A DNA stretch of 64,000 nucleotides, from positions 123,300,528 through 123,364,527 of the forward strand of contig NC_053494.1 of NCBI RefSeq assembly GCF_905171775.1, given 5' to 3'. Numbering within the stretch: the first letter of the stretch is position 1; every line of letters begins with the position of its first letter. The translations under genes and the position numbers were made by a program. This document shows positions 24,106-33,504 of this stretch, piece after piece. The notes beneath the pieces were generated by a model, which was not told the DNA's origin, did no database searches, and saw only the letters and a program-made list of their open reading frames with translations. This DNA is from Rana temporaria (Eukaryota > Chordata > Amphibia > Anura > Ranidae).

Positions 24106-24956
24106 AACTTTTTATCATTGAAAATGTATACAGTGCAGCGCTAAAATAATAAATAAAACTAAGTAAAAATTCATATAAAATGAGCAAGTATAAATAAATG
24201 TATTAGATTGAACATCTAGAAAAGTCCATATTCATCTGTGAGATAATAAGGCAGAAAGAGGTTTAATAACCAAGAGAGAATCTCCTCAGCAGTGACAGGT
24301 GTGCTCAGAAAAAAATCTGTGTACATCCATGTCAATGCCTCCACCATATAGCAGTACAGGCCCGCTCACCTCACTGGATAGATCTCTGAATTAACAGAAA
24401 GGTCAAACAAGCCTTCCCATAAAGGATGCAATAGGTGATTGATTGCCTCTGTGGGGATCCTGTAATAATACAATCATACCGCTCTAAGACTCCAGCCGAA
24501 TCTGTTACTCGTTAAGGACCGGATGACAGCGTTGCACCATGTAAAATCAATAAAGTATACATAGTGCTCTCTGCATAGCTTAAAACACTTTAATGAATGT
24601 AAAAATTAACTTACAAAACAAAACACTAATGCTTGGTATACGAGCGTTTAGTTTAACGTCTCAACTGTTACTTTATCGGCAGCCACCTTTCATTCACAGT
24701 CTTGTTGCGACATTAATCTGAACGCTCTTACACAAAGCACTAGGTGATTAGTGCTTTTTTTTTTGTAAGTGCATTTTTACATTCATTAAAGTGTTAAGCT
24801 ATGCAAAGAGCACTATGTATTCTTTATTGATTTTACATGGTGCAGTGCTGTTATCCGGTCCTTAATGAGTAAGAGATTTGCCTGGAGTCTTGGAGCGTTA
24901 TGATCGTACTATTACAAGATCCACACAGAAGCATCAATCACCTGCACCCTTTATGG

Positions 24957-26302
24957 CAGGGGTCATCAACCCCCGGTCCGCGGCCCACTGCCGGGCCGTG
25001 GCCTGTTTGCAGCTGGGCCCGAAGGCTACACTGCCTGATGTGCGGCAGAGCGAGCAGAGAGATGACATCATCTCCCATCGCCCACCCACATCACTGCTGT
25101 GCCATGCTCACAGCGGGGCCCCTATACTGAGGCCAGCGACAAGAGAAATTAGATCATCTCTCACCGCCCACCTGCATCGCCGCTCTTCCCCGCTCACAGC
25201 GGGGCTGCTATAATGCTGTTAAAAAAAAAAAAAACACGCTTTGGTCTATCAAGGGAAAAAAAAAAAAAAAAGACTTTGTATGCTCACAACCCTACACATG
25301 TGCTTGATCCAGAGGAAGAAAAAGAACTGACTTTACTTAAAGAAACAGAATTTACAGGCAAGTACAAGACACAGGCTGGATTGTAGGATGCTACCTTCAA
25401 GTGATTACACACTGGCAAAACTTTTAAAAATGCCTCCCTTGGGCATACACCTATAAGGCTGAATTCACACTATGTGGGGTGAGATGTTTTACTGTAAATG
25501 TAAAACATCCTTCACCACAAGGACACACACAAAACAATTGTTTCCTAGATGTCCCATTAACACTGCAAAGCACCCCCCCCCCCCCATTACCGCTGCTCTC
25601 CCTCACTAATCACTACCCGCTACTCCAGGCTTGCCTCTGAACTAATGCTCACACCTGTGCTGCCACCACTGCAGTGACAATCCACATCTGGTGGCAAATG
25701 ACAAGCTGCATCTGATGACAGGTGACGCGGAAAGTGACAATCTGAATCTGGTGGCAGGCGATGTGGCAAGGGACAAAATGCACCTGGTGACAGGTAGCTT
25801 GGCAAGTGACCCTCCGCATCTGGTGGCAGGCGACATGGCAAGTGGCAAAATGCATCTGGTGGCAGGCAACGTGACAAGTGGCAAAATGCATCTGGTGGCA
25901 GGCAACGTGGCAAGTGTCAAAATGCATCTGGTGGCAGGCAACGTGACAAGTGGCAAAATGCATCTGGTGGCAGGCGACGTGGCAAGTGGCAAAATGCATC
26001 TGGTGGCAGGCAACGTGGCAAGTGACAAGCTGCATATGAAGGCAGGCGATGTGGCAAGTGACAATCTGTATCTGGTGGCAGGTGACACTGGCACATTCAG
26101 AATTATGGTGAGTTGAACTATTTCATTGTATATTACACCATATCAATCATTGTGCCGGGATGATTGAAGCGCTAACACCAGCCATTGCCCCGATAAATTG
26201 CCAGCGAAAAAAGCGCATACAACCCCCCCCCCCCCCACGGGCCTTGGCACAATTTTCTTCAACAACGCCGGTCCCCGGTGCCAAAAAGGTTGGGGACCAC
26301 TG
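24957..26302. mobile_element. hAT-like element with internal 36-bp minisatellite
   Basis: The octamer CTTTATGG is duplicated exactly at 24949-24956 and 26303-26310. The ends CAGGGGTCATCAACCCCCGG and TTGGGGACCACTG are the typical hAT form CAGGGGTC. No transposase; the centre carries poly-A runs, a C-run near 25568-25583 and a tandem array (25690-26090). A diverged relative of its GC-rich and array sequence may occur at 49100-49470. Confidence 0.88.
25690..26090. repeat. 36-bp minisatellite inside the hAT element
   Basis: About eleven units of a 36-base repeat containing AAATGCATCTGGTGGCAGG with variants. Because 36 is divisible by three, several frames stay open on both strands and give repetitive pseudo-proteins (141, 150 and 128 codons); I regard these as by-products of the repeat. 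Confidence 0.9.
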
Positions 26303-26479
26303 CTTTATGGGAAGGCTTGTTTGATCTTTCTGTTAATTTAGAGGTCTATCCAGTGAGGTTAGCGGCCTGTATTACTATATGGTGGAGGCATTGACACAGA
26401 TGTACACAGTTGAAGTTTTTTTCTGAGCACACCTGTCACAGCTAAGGAGATTCTCTCTTGGTTATTTGTCCAGCTCAGG

Positions 26480-27060
26480 GTGCCAGATGTTCCAGGTACA
26501 CCATTGGAGCGGAGAAGATGTTACGTGAGTCTCGGAAACAGCTGGTTCCAAGTGCAAACATCAGCAATGTGTTTTCTTCTTTATCAAAAACGTAGTGACA
26601 GATATACACAATCCTTCTTTATTATCAGCTTGAGCATTCCTAGCCCTTCAACTACAAGAACAGAAAACACCACTACTAAATACAGAAACTCTAGAAATGT
26701 TGTCTCTGTTAGAAGGATTGAAGCTATGCCCTCTACCAGCAGCAACAAAGGCAAAGAGACCCAAGGTTCTACTGTCTCATTCATGACAGACCTCATCCTC
26801 TTGGAAGGTAACAAATTCATAATAATAAAAAACAAGAAGGAGAACCATGCCATTTGCTTCAGATGTCCACAGAGCACTTTGCCAAGGACTGCAAGACTAC
26901 AGTTAAGTACTCAGAATGTGACAACGACAGGCACATATCAGCCTTATATCAAGGCCCCTTTAACAAAGATTATACATCCACTGAAGGTCCTACACCTGTG
27001 TCAGATCATGGCAGGGAGATCGATGAGCAGTCACCTCCAACCATCTAAATATAGTGAGCT
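26480..27060 (+). pseudogene. Retroelement gag-like remnant with a broken zinc knuckle
   Basis: The 197-codon frame includes an ICFRC pair of cysteines; in the next frame, directly after, come STEHFAKDC and a further C/H cluster (SECDNDRH). Together they would fit a CCHC zinc knuckle C-x2-C-x4-H-x4-C, separated by a frame change near 26860-26870. A Pao/BEL-type or related retroelement origin is possible but not established. No other domain recognised. Confidence 0.45.
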
Positions 27061-27479
27061 ATGTCATGAATAGGGATGAGCCGAACCCCCCCCCCCCCCT
27101 CATTCGGTTCGCACCAGAACTTTCGAACGGACCGACCGTTCGCGCAAACATTTAGAACCCCATTGACGTCTGTGGGACTCGAGCGTTCGAATTCAAAAGT
27201 ACTAATTTTAAAGCCTAATATGCAAGTTATTGTCGTAAAACGTCTTTGAGAACCCGGGTCTTGCCCCAGGGAACATGTATCAATGGGAAAAAAGTTTTAA
27301 AAACTGTCGTTTTTTCAGGAGCAGTGATTTTATTGATGCTTAAATAAAAAAAAAACATGAAAAATTCCTTTAAATATTGTACCTGCTGGGTGTCTATAGT
27401 ATGCCTGTTAAGTGACACGTGTTTAGAACTGTCCCTTCACAAAATGAGATTACTATAAGAAAAAAGTAATTTAAAACGC

Positions 27480-28511
27480 ACGGTTTCATGCGGAGTCCCC
27501 CAGGGATCCCCTCTGTCACCGGTGCTGTTCAATATATACCTTCGCCCTCTCTTTGAAATCATCAGTAGCCAAAAACTACTTTATCACTCATATGCAGATG
27601 ACACGCAACTGTATTTTCGCATCCGCAACAAAAAGGATCATCATCCAAATCTAGAGACATGCCTCTCTTTGATAGAAAACTGGATGACTAAGAGTTATCT
27701 TAAACTCAACAGTTCCAAAACAGAACTTCTTCTGTTACACGCCAGCCGTAAGAGTCAACGGACAACAACCTGGACCCCCCCCCCCCCCCGCCCATTCTGG
27801 GCCAAATCATCACCCCTAGCTCCAAAGTCAAAAGTCTCGGGGTCATCTTCGACACCTACATGACAATGGACGCACAAATAGGGTCAGTAGTCAGCGGATC
27901 CCACCATCTGCTGCGCCTACTACGCAGACTTATTCCATTTATCCCCAAAGAGGACATAGCAGTCGTGGTGGGAACAATTGTGAACTCCAGATTGGACTAT
28001 GCTAATGCCCTTTACCTCGGACTTCCAAAGTACCAAATCGCTCGCCTGCAAGTCGTACAAAATACGGCTGCCAGACTTGTGACTGGGAAAAAAACACGGG
28101 AATCAATCTCACCTTCGCTGAGAACCCTTCACTGGCTGCCAGTAAAGGACAGAATTGCTTTTAAAGCACTCTGTCTGACACATAAGTGCATCCATGGGAA
28201 GGCTCCGCAATATCTTTGCGACAAGATAAAAGCTCACAACGCCAATCGCGTTTTGCGATCCACCAACCAAAATCTGCTTCAGATACCCAAAGCCAAATTC
28301 AAGTCCAAAGGAGAAAGAAGATTTGCGCTCCAAGGTCCCAGACTATGGAATGCTTTACCAACCAGCATTCGGTTGGAGGAAAACCACCTGACCTTTAGAA
28401 GAAAGATCAAAACTCATCTCTTTTGATATCAAGAGAGACAGGAACAACGAGCGCCCAGAGGCGATTTAGTTTGCATGTGCTGCGCTATATAAGTTTTTCA
28501 TTCATTCATTC
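27480..28511 (+). pseudogene. CR1/L2-type LINE, 5'-truncated reverse transcriptase remnant
   Basis: The copy begins in the reverse transcriptase palm with GVPQGSPLSPVLFNIYL and contains the catalytic YADDTQLY box, then LSLIENWM and LKLNSSKTELLL. After a C-run (27777-27789) the frame changes, and the downstream region reads SRLDYANALYLGLP, HWLPVKDRIAFKALCL and a RLWNALP end typical of the C-terminal region of CR1/L2 ORF2. It ends with a short (ATTC)n tail at 28498-28511. Endonuclease and N-terminal parts are missing. It is inserted within the element at 27071-29510. Confidence 0.88.
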
Positions 28512-28611
28512 AAAACTGCTTGCGGCTTTAATGTAATGTCTGGTCCCTGCAATATGGATGAAAATCATTGAGAAAAATAGCAAAGACACAGACAGTACAC
28601 ACACCTCGTAA

Positions 28612-28975
28612 TTTTAGGTGCAAACTGCAGAGGACACAGGCAGTACACACTACGTAGCTTTAGGTGCAAACTGCAGAGGACAAAGGCAGTACACACACTA
28701 TGTAGCTTTAGGTGCAAACTGCAGAGGACAAAGGCAGTACACACACTACGTAGCTTTAGGTGCAAACTGCAGAGGACAAAGGCAGTACACACACTACGTA
28801 GCTTTAGGTGCAAACTGCAGAGGACACGGGCAGTACACACCACGTAGCTTTAGGTGCAAACTGCAGAGGACACGGGCAGTACACACCAAGTAGCTTTAGG
28901 TGCAAACTACAGAGGACAAAGGCAGTACACACACCACGTAGCTTTATGGTGCACACTGAAGAGGACACAGGCAAT
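28612..28975. repeat. 48-bp minisatellite
   Basis: About seven units containing GGTGCAAACTGCAGAGGACA, with variants and a slightly different last unit. It explains the repetitive open frames on both strands. Confidence 0.92.
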
Positions 28976-29510
28976 ACACCACGTGAGAATACTGCAGCTA
29001 GCACAATCACCCGCCTGCCAGTAAATTAGGAAGAGCTGATCTAGCTAAACTATACAGTGTATAAATATATATACAACACCTGGGATGCATATATATCCTC
29101 TACACACTAACTTTAACTGACTAGCCTGCCTGCCTGCCTGCTCTATCTACCTGCAAAAAATGACACTCTCTCTCTGTCTCTCTCTTAACCACCGCAACAC
29201 ACTACACAAGGCTGACCTGCAGGCGGCCTTTTATAGTGTGGGGCGTGTACTAAACCCCCTGAGCCATAATTGGCCAAAGCCATCCTGGCTTTGGCCAATT
29301 ATGGCTTTCCGTTTTTTGCGCACTGTGAGTGGCCAAGCATGCGGGTCATAGTGCATGCTTGGCCAATCATCAGCCAGCAATGCACTGCAATGCCGCAGTG
29401 AATTATGGGCTGTGAAACGTAACTCGAATTTGGTGCGAACGGCCCAAAACTTTCGTAATTCGACGAACGAGTAGAACATGAGTTTGACTCGAATACGAAG
29501 CTCATCCCTA

Positions 29511-29535
29511 CTCACAAGTGTGAACCAGCCGTTAA
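29511..29535. other. Junction between two elements
   Basis: A few bases of flank ending in TTAA (29532-29535). Confidence 0.5.
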
Positions 29536-30383
29536 AGGGGTTGTAAACCCTCATGCCGCGTACACACGATCATTTTTCGGAATGAAAAAAAAACGAACTT
29601 TTTCGGCATGTAGAAAAAACAACGTTTTTCCAACTTCATCATTAAAACGACGTTGCCCCCACACCATCATTTAAAAAAAATGCTCTAGCAAAGCGCGGTG
29701 ACGTACAACACGTACGACGGCACTATAAAGGGGAAGTTCCATGCAGATGACGCCACCCTTGGGGCTGCTTTAGCTGATTCCGTGTTAGTAAAAGACGATT
29801 TGCGCTTTTCTGTCTGTTACAGCGTGATGAATGTGCTTACTCCATTATGAACGGTAGTTTTATCAGAACGAGCGCTCCCGTCTCATAACTTGCTTCTGAG
29901 CATGCGCGGGTTTTTAACGTCCTTTTAGCCCACACACGATCATTTTTACAACCCGAAAAACGACATTGTTTAAAACGTTGTTAAAAATTGCAGCATATTC
30001 GGGGAAAAAATTGTCGTTTTTCAGAACCCGAAAAATGATGTGAAGCCCACACACGATCATTTTAAATGACATTTTTTTAAAACAACGTTTTTTCCATGCC
30101 GAAAAATTATCGTGTGTACGCGGCATTATGGTTTTTCACCTTAATGCATTCTATGCATTAAGGTGAAGAACCTTCTGTAGTGCTGCAGCCCCCCCATTAT
30201 ACTTACCTAAAAGCTGTCATCTTTTGTCCGGGAACAAGCACACCAGCTCTAGCTGGTGTCTCGTGTCCTGATTGGATAGATTGCTAGCCATTGGCTCCCG
30301 CTGCTGTCAATCAAATCCAATGAGGCGTGCCGGGGGGCAGGGCAGAGTCCCGAATTCTGTGTGAATGGACACAGATACAGTAC
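29536..30383. mobile_element. Truncated TTAA MITE with a second MITE inside
   Basis: The left end AGGGGTTGTAAACCC follows TTAA at 29532-29535. A TTAATGCATTCTATGCATTAA palindrome is centred near 30151. The right end is missing, cut at about 30384 by the next repeat. An inner element occupies about 29555-30125. Confidence 0.7.
29555..30125. mobile_element. Inner MITE with CCGCGTACACACGATC ends
   Basis: The ends GCCGCGTACACACGATCATT and its near complement at 30104-30124 are inverted, and the arms pair further through AAAACAACGTTTTT-type words. Noncoding, AT-rich with ACGT-rich words. The target duplication is not clear. Confidence 0.8.
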
Positions 30384-30765
30384 TTAGCTATGAAAAGACA
30401 CATATGCAAAGAGACAAGAGAGCTGCGAACCCCGAGATTGAATAATGTAGAAAGAGGAAAATTTCCCCATGGGGCTTTGAACAGCAAAAATATTGAAATG
30501 TAGAGATGTAATTAAGTAAAACATGGTTTATTGAGTAGTTATCAATTACATACAAATTGAATACAATAACAATTAAAAACCCTTTCCGAATCTGGTGATA
30601 CAATACAAATTCCACAATATCTGAAACAATTATATACAACATTACATTATGCTGCGTGGTGTGCGTGGCCCGACGCGTTTCGACCTGTGAATGGTCTCTT
30701 CAGGGGGATAATTGATTCTACAAAAATACACATTACATAAGTTTGAGATAAAAAAAAACATATTA
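30384..30765 (-). repeat. Direct repeat A (terminal-repeat-like) with hammerhead-like motif
   Basis: Starting at TTAGCTATGAAAAGACACAT, this ~380-bp block is almost identical to 44018-44398 in the same orientation. Both copies hold the minus-strand hammerhead-like core. Polyadenylation-like AATAAA occurs on the minus strand near 30519-30530. It resembles a pseudo-LTR of a Penelope-like element or retrozyme; no protein is encoded. Confidence 0.8.
30669..30707 (-). ncRNA. Hammerhead ribozyme-like motif (copy A)
   Basis: Read on the minus strand: CCCC, then CTGAAGA, stem II GACC/GGTC around the loop ATTCACA, then GAAACGCGTC, then GGGCC. This satisfies the core CUGANGA...GAAA...UH of a type I hammerhead with a two-base-pair stem III (AC/GU, loop GC) as reported for amphibian satellites and retroelements. 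Stem I shows only 3 pairs here, so activity is doubtful. Confidence 0.55.
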
Positions 30766-31243
30766 ATATATATCACATAAAAAATGACTCGAAAAGGATT
30801 TTACCGTTAACAAGTGGAATGGGTGTTCTCTTAGCCAGAAATGAGCAAAGCCGTTAGGAAATCCGAATGGAGCCTCACAAGCGCCACCCACAAACCAAGG
30901 GGGGAGGAAGGAAGAACGCACGCCAGGGGGATTACAAGGAACCGCACTGTGAACACCCTCCGAGAAACAGGGGAGCCGATGCCTGTAATGTGCACCTAAT
31001 AGGTTAGCCATATATTATTGGGGGGGATTTAATATATTAAATCATAGCATATTGTGCTAGAATATAGAATTATCTATGAGTATTAATAGGGCATATATAT
31101 ATAAAAGAGCAACAAATTAGTTAAGTTATCCAAAAAAATAGGTTGGAACTAACATTGACGACCCAATAGGGTAACTAGTCAATGAATAATGATCAATAAT
31201 TAGAATAGTGAAATATAATTAAATATAATTGAATAATACTTAA
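30766..31243. other. Interior of the outer repeat unit, left part
   Basis: AT-rich, without any recognised coding region. It probably belongs with 31715-31929, 40912-41540 and 43579-44017 as the interior of a unit bounded by the two direct repeats. Confidence 0.45.
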
Positions 31244-31710
31244 AGCGGGGGTTCACCCTAACAAAAAAATTCTAACATTACATGGAGCCGACCTATGAGA
31301 CCGACAGTATGCTGTTTTTTTTTTTTCTTGCGTACATACCATTTTAGGGCTATTTTCACCCCCGGCTTTCCCGCGGGAGTGGGCGTTCCTAATCACAGGC
31401 TGTGATTGACGTGCTTCCGACCGGCGCATACTGCGCATCACGAGTTGCCGAAAGAAGCCGAACGCCGGTACGCAGGCGCCGTATAGAGCCGTACCAACGT
31501 TTGGCTTCTTTCGGCAACTCGTGATGCGCAGTATGCGCCGGTCGGAAGCACAGCCTGTGATTAGGAACGCCCACTCCCGTGGGGATGCCGGGGGTGAAAA
31601 TAGCCCTAAAATGGTATGTACGCAAAAAAAAAAAAACAACAGCATACTGTCGGTCTCACAGGTCGCCTCCGTGCAATGTTAGAATTTTTTTTTTAGGGTG
31701 AACCCCCACT
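31244..31710. mobile_element. Palindromic TTAA MITE, AGCGGGGGTTCACCC ends
   Basis: TTAA at 31240-31243 and 31711-31714. Almost the whole element folds back: each half matches the other with a small loop at about 31470-31500. The 130-codon and 78-codon open frames here follow from the palindrome. Related by its ends to the AGCGGAGTTCC family. Confidence 0.92.
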
Positions 31711-32419
31711 TTAATACAAAATGAATGTGTCAGTGCTCTATTAACAGAAAAATTGAAAAAATCTTTGTCTGATGAGAGGTGCGTATTACTGTGTGAAAGT
31801 GTGTAAGAAAAATTACAATGTGTGTGTGTGATGTGGACCATCGAGGAGTATATAGATGCATGAAATGATGCCGAGAATTGAAAAATCGAAATATTTTAGA
31901 AATTTACAAAAAGGTGATCATAATGTGTAAGAAAAGACTGTAGAGTTTAGGTAGGAGGGTTACTATTAGTAGCAGTAAATGACCAAAGAGCTTGATTTGA
32001 AATGTATCAAAAAGTGTTTATTTAGCACAAATTTGGTGCAAATTGAAAGGTAATCAGATGTAAAAAAACATCTAGTTTAACCAGTTAACCACCAGCCGCC
32101 GTCATATAACGGCGGCAAGGTGGTTGCTTAACTGGGGGTTGCCGTTAATTAACGGCGCCCCGCAGAAGCAGCAATGCGCGCCGCCTCGGGCGCGCACACA
32201 GAAGATTCTGTGCGCGCCGGGTCTATGAGACCCGGCGCTACACAGATCAGGGAAATTGACCAGTAACAGTGGTCTTTTTCCATGTGATCGCGCCGTCCAA
32301 TGACGGCGCGATCACAATGTAAACAAAGCAAGGTCAATGAAAGTTTATCTCCTCTCCTCTCCTCACACAGTATCAGCGAGAGAGAAGAGGAGATAAACTG
32401 TGAGTTTTGCCATCCATAC

Positions 32420-33470
32420 CAGTGCCCCATAGTGCCCATCTGTGCCCATATTGCCCCATAGTGCCAAATCTGTGCCCATATTGCCACATCAGTGCCAAAT
32501 CTGTGCCCATAGTGCCACATCAGTGCCACATCTGTGTCCATAGTGCCACATCAGTGCCACATCTGTGTCCATAGTGCCACATCTGTGCCCAGTAGTGCCA
32601 CATCTGTGCCACCTGTGCCACACCAGAGCCGCACCAGTGTCACCGGAGCCGCACCAGTGTCACCAGAGCCGCACCAGTGCCACCAGAGCCACAACAGTCC
32701 TATACCAGTGCCAAAACAGTGCCGTACCAGTGCCGCCTGTGCCCACCAGTGCCGCCTGTGCCCACCAGTGCCGTCTGCGCCCACCAGTGCCGCCTGCGCC
32801 CACCAGTGCCGCCTGCACCCACCAGTGCCGCCTGCGGCCACCAGTGCCGCCTGCGGCCACCAGTGCCGCCTGTGCCCACCAGTGCCGCCTGTGCCCACCA
32901 GTGCCGCCTGTGCCCACCAGTGCTGCCTGTGCCCACCAGTGCTGCCTGTGCCCACCAGAGCCACCTGTGCCCACCAGAGCCACACCCGTGCCACTACAGT
33001 GCACATAAGTGCCGCCTTCTTCTAATCAGTGCACACCAGAGCCACCTGTGCCCACCAGAGCCACCTGTGCCCACCAGAGCCACCTGTGCCCACCAGAGCC
33101 ACCTGTGCCCACCAGAGCCACCTGTGCCCACCCGTGCCACTAAAGTGCACATAAGTGCCGCCTTCTGCTAATCAGTGCACACCAGAGCCACCTGTGCCCA
33201 CCAGAGCCACCTGTGCCCACCAAAGCCACCTTTGCCCACCAGAGCCACCTTTGCCCACCAGAGCCACACCCGTGCCACTACAGTGCACATAAGTGCCGCC
33301 TTCTACTAATCAGTGCACACCAGAGCCCCACCAGAGCCACCAGAGCCACCTGTGCCCACCAGAGCCACCAGAGCCACCTGTGCCCACCAGAGCCACCTGT
33401 GCCCACCAGAGCCACACCCGTGCCACTACAGTGCACATAAGTGCCCACCTGTGTCCATCAGTGCCACCAC
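32420..33470. repeat. 19-bp minisatellite upstream of the transposase
   Basis: About fifty variants of a 19-20 base unit, mainly GTGCCCACCAGTGCCGCCT and a GAGCCACCT form; a higher-order block ending in CACTACAGTGCACATAAG recurs three to four times. All the repetitive open frames on either strand in this interval, and the N-terminal 64 codons fused in frame before the transposase ATG, come from this array. Confidence 0.92.
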
Positions 33471-33504
33471 AGTGCTCTGCAGTACAGCCTCACCAGCCAC
33501 CAGT

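Larger units (their letters stand above)
24116..26475. repeat. Foldback element, right arm split by a hAT insertion
   Basis: About 24235-24610 is repeated in reverse complement at about 24770-24948 plus 26303-26465. The spacer is about 24611-24769. The hAT element 24957-26302 interrupts only the right arm; the left arm retains the undisturbed sequence with a single copy of the target octamer near 24414-24421. The left flank 24116-24234 has an AT-rich CAGCGCTAAAATAATAAA segment. Confidence 0.85.
27071..29510. mobile_element. Inverted-repeat element with GGGATGAGC ends, hosting a LINE
   Basis: The left end TAGGGATGAGC and right end GCTCATCCCTA are inverted, consistent with a TA target site. 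Internal words around the ends (TTCGAACGG, CGAACGAG) are CpG-rich. A CR1/L2-type LINE (27480-28511) and a minisatellite (28612-28975) lie inside. No transposase frame. Superfamily not fixed; TA duplication would suit Tc1/mariner-like transposition. Confidence 0.65.

Noticed and set aside
28618..29029. Repetitive protein GANCRGQRQYTHYVAL
   Set aside because: Product of the 48-bp minisatellite; the opposite strand gives an equally long frame.
31253..31645. 130-codon minus-strand frame
   Set aside because: It spans a nearly perfect palindromic MITE, so the frame mirrors itself.
32551..33171. Long open frames on both strands (up to 164 codons) with Cys/His/Pro-rich repeats
   Set aside because: They follow from the 19-bp minisatellite; all frames are low complexity and overlap on both strands.
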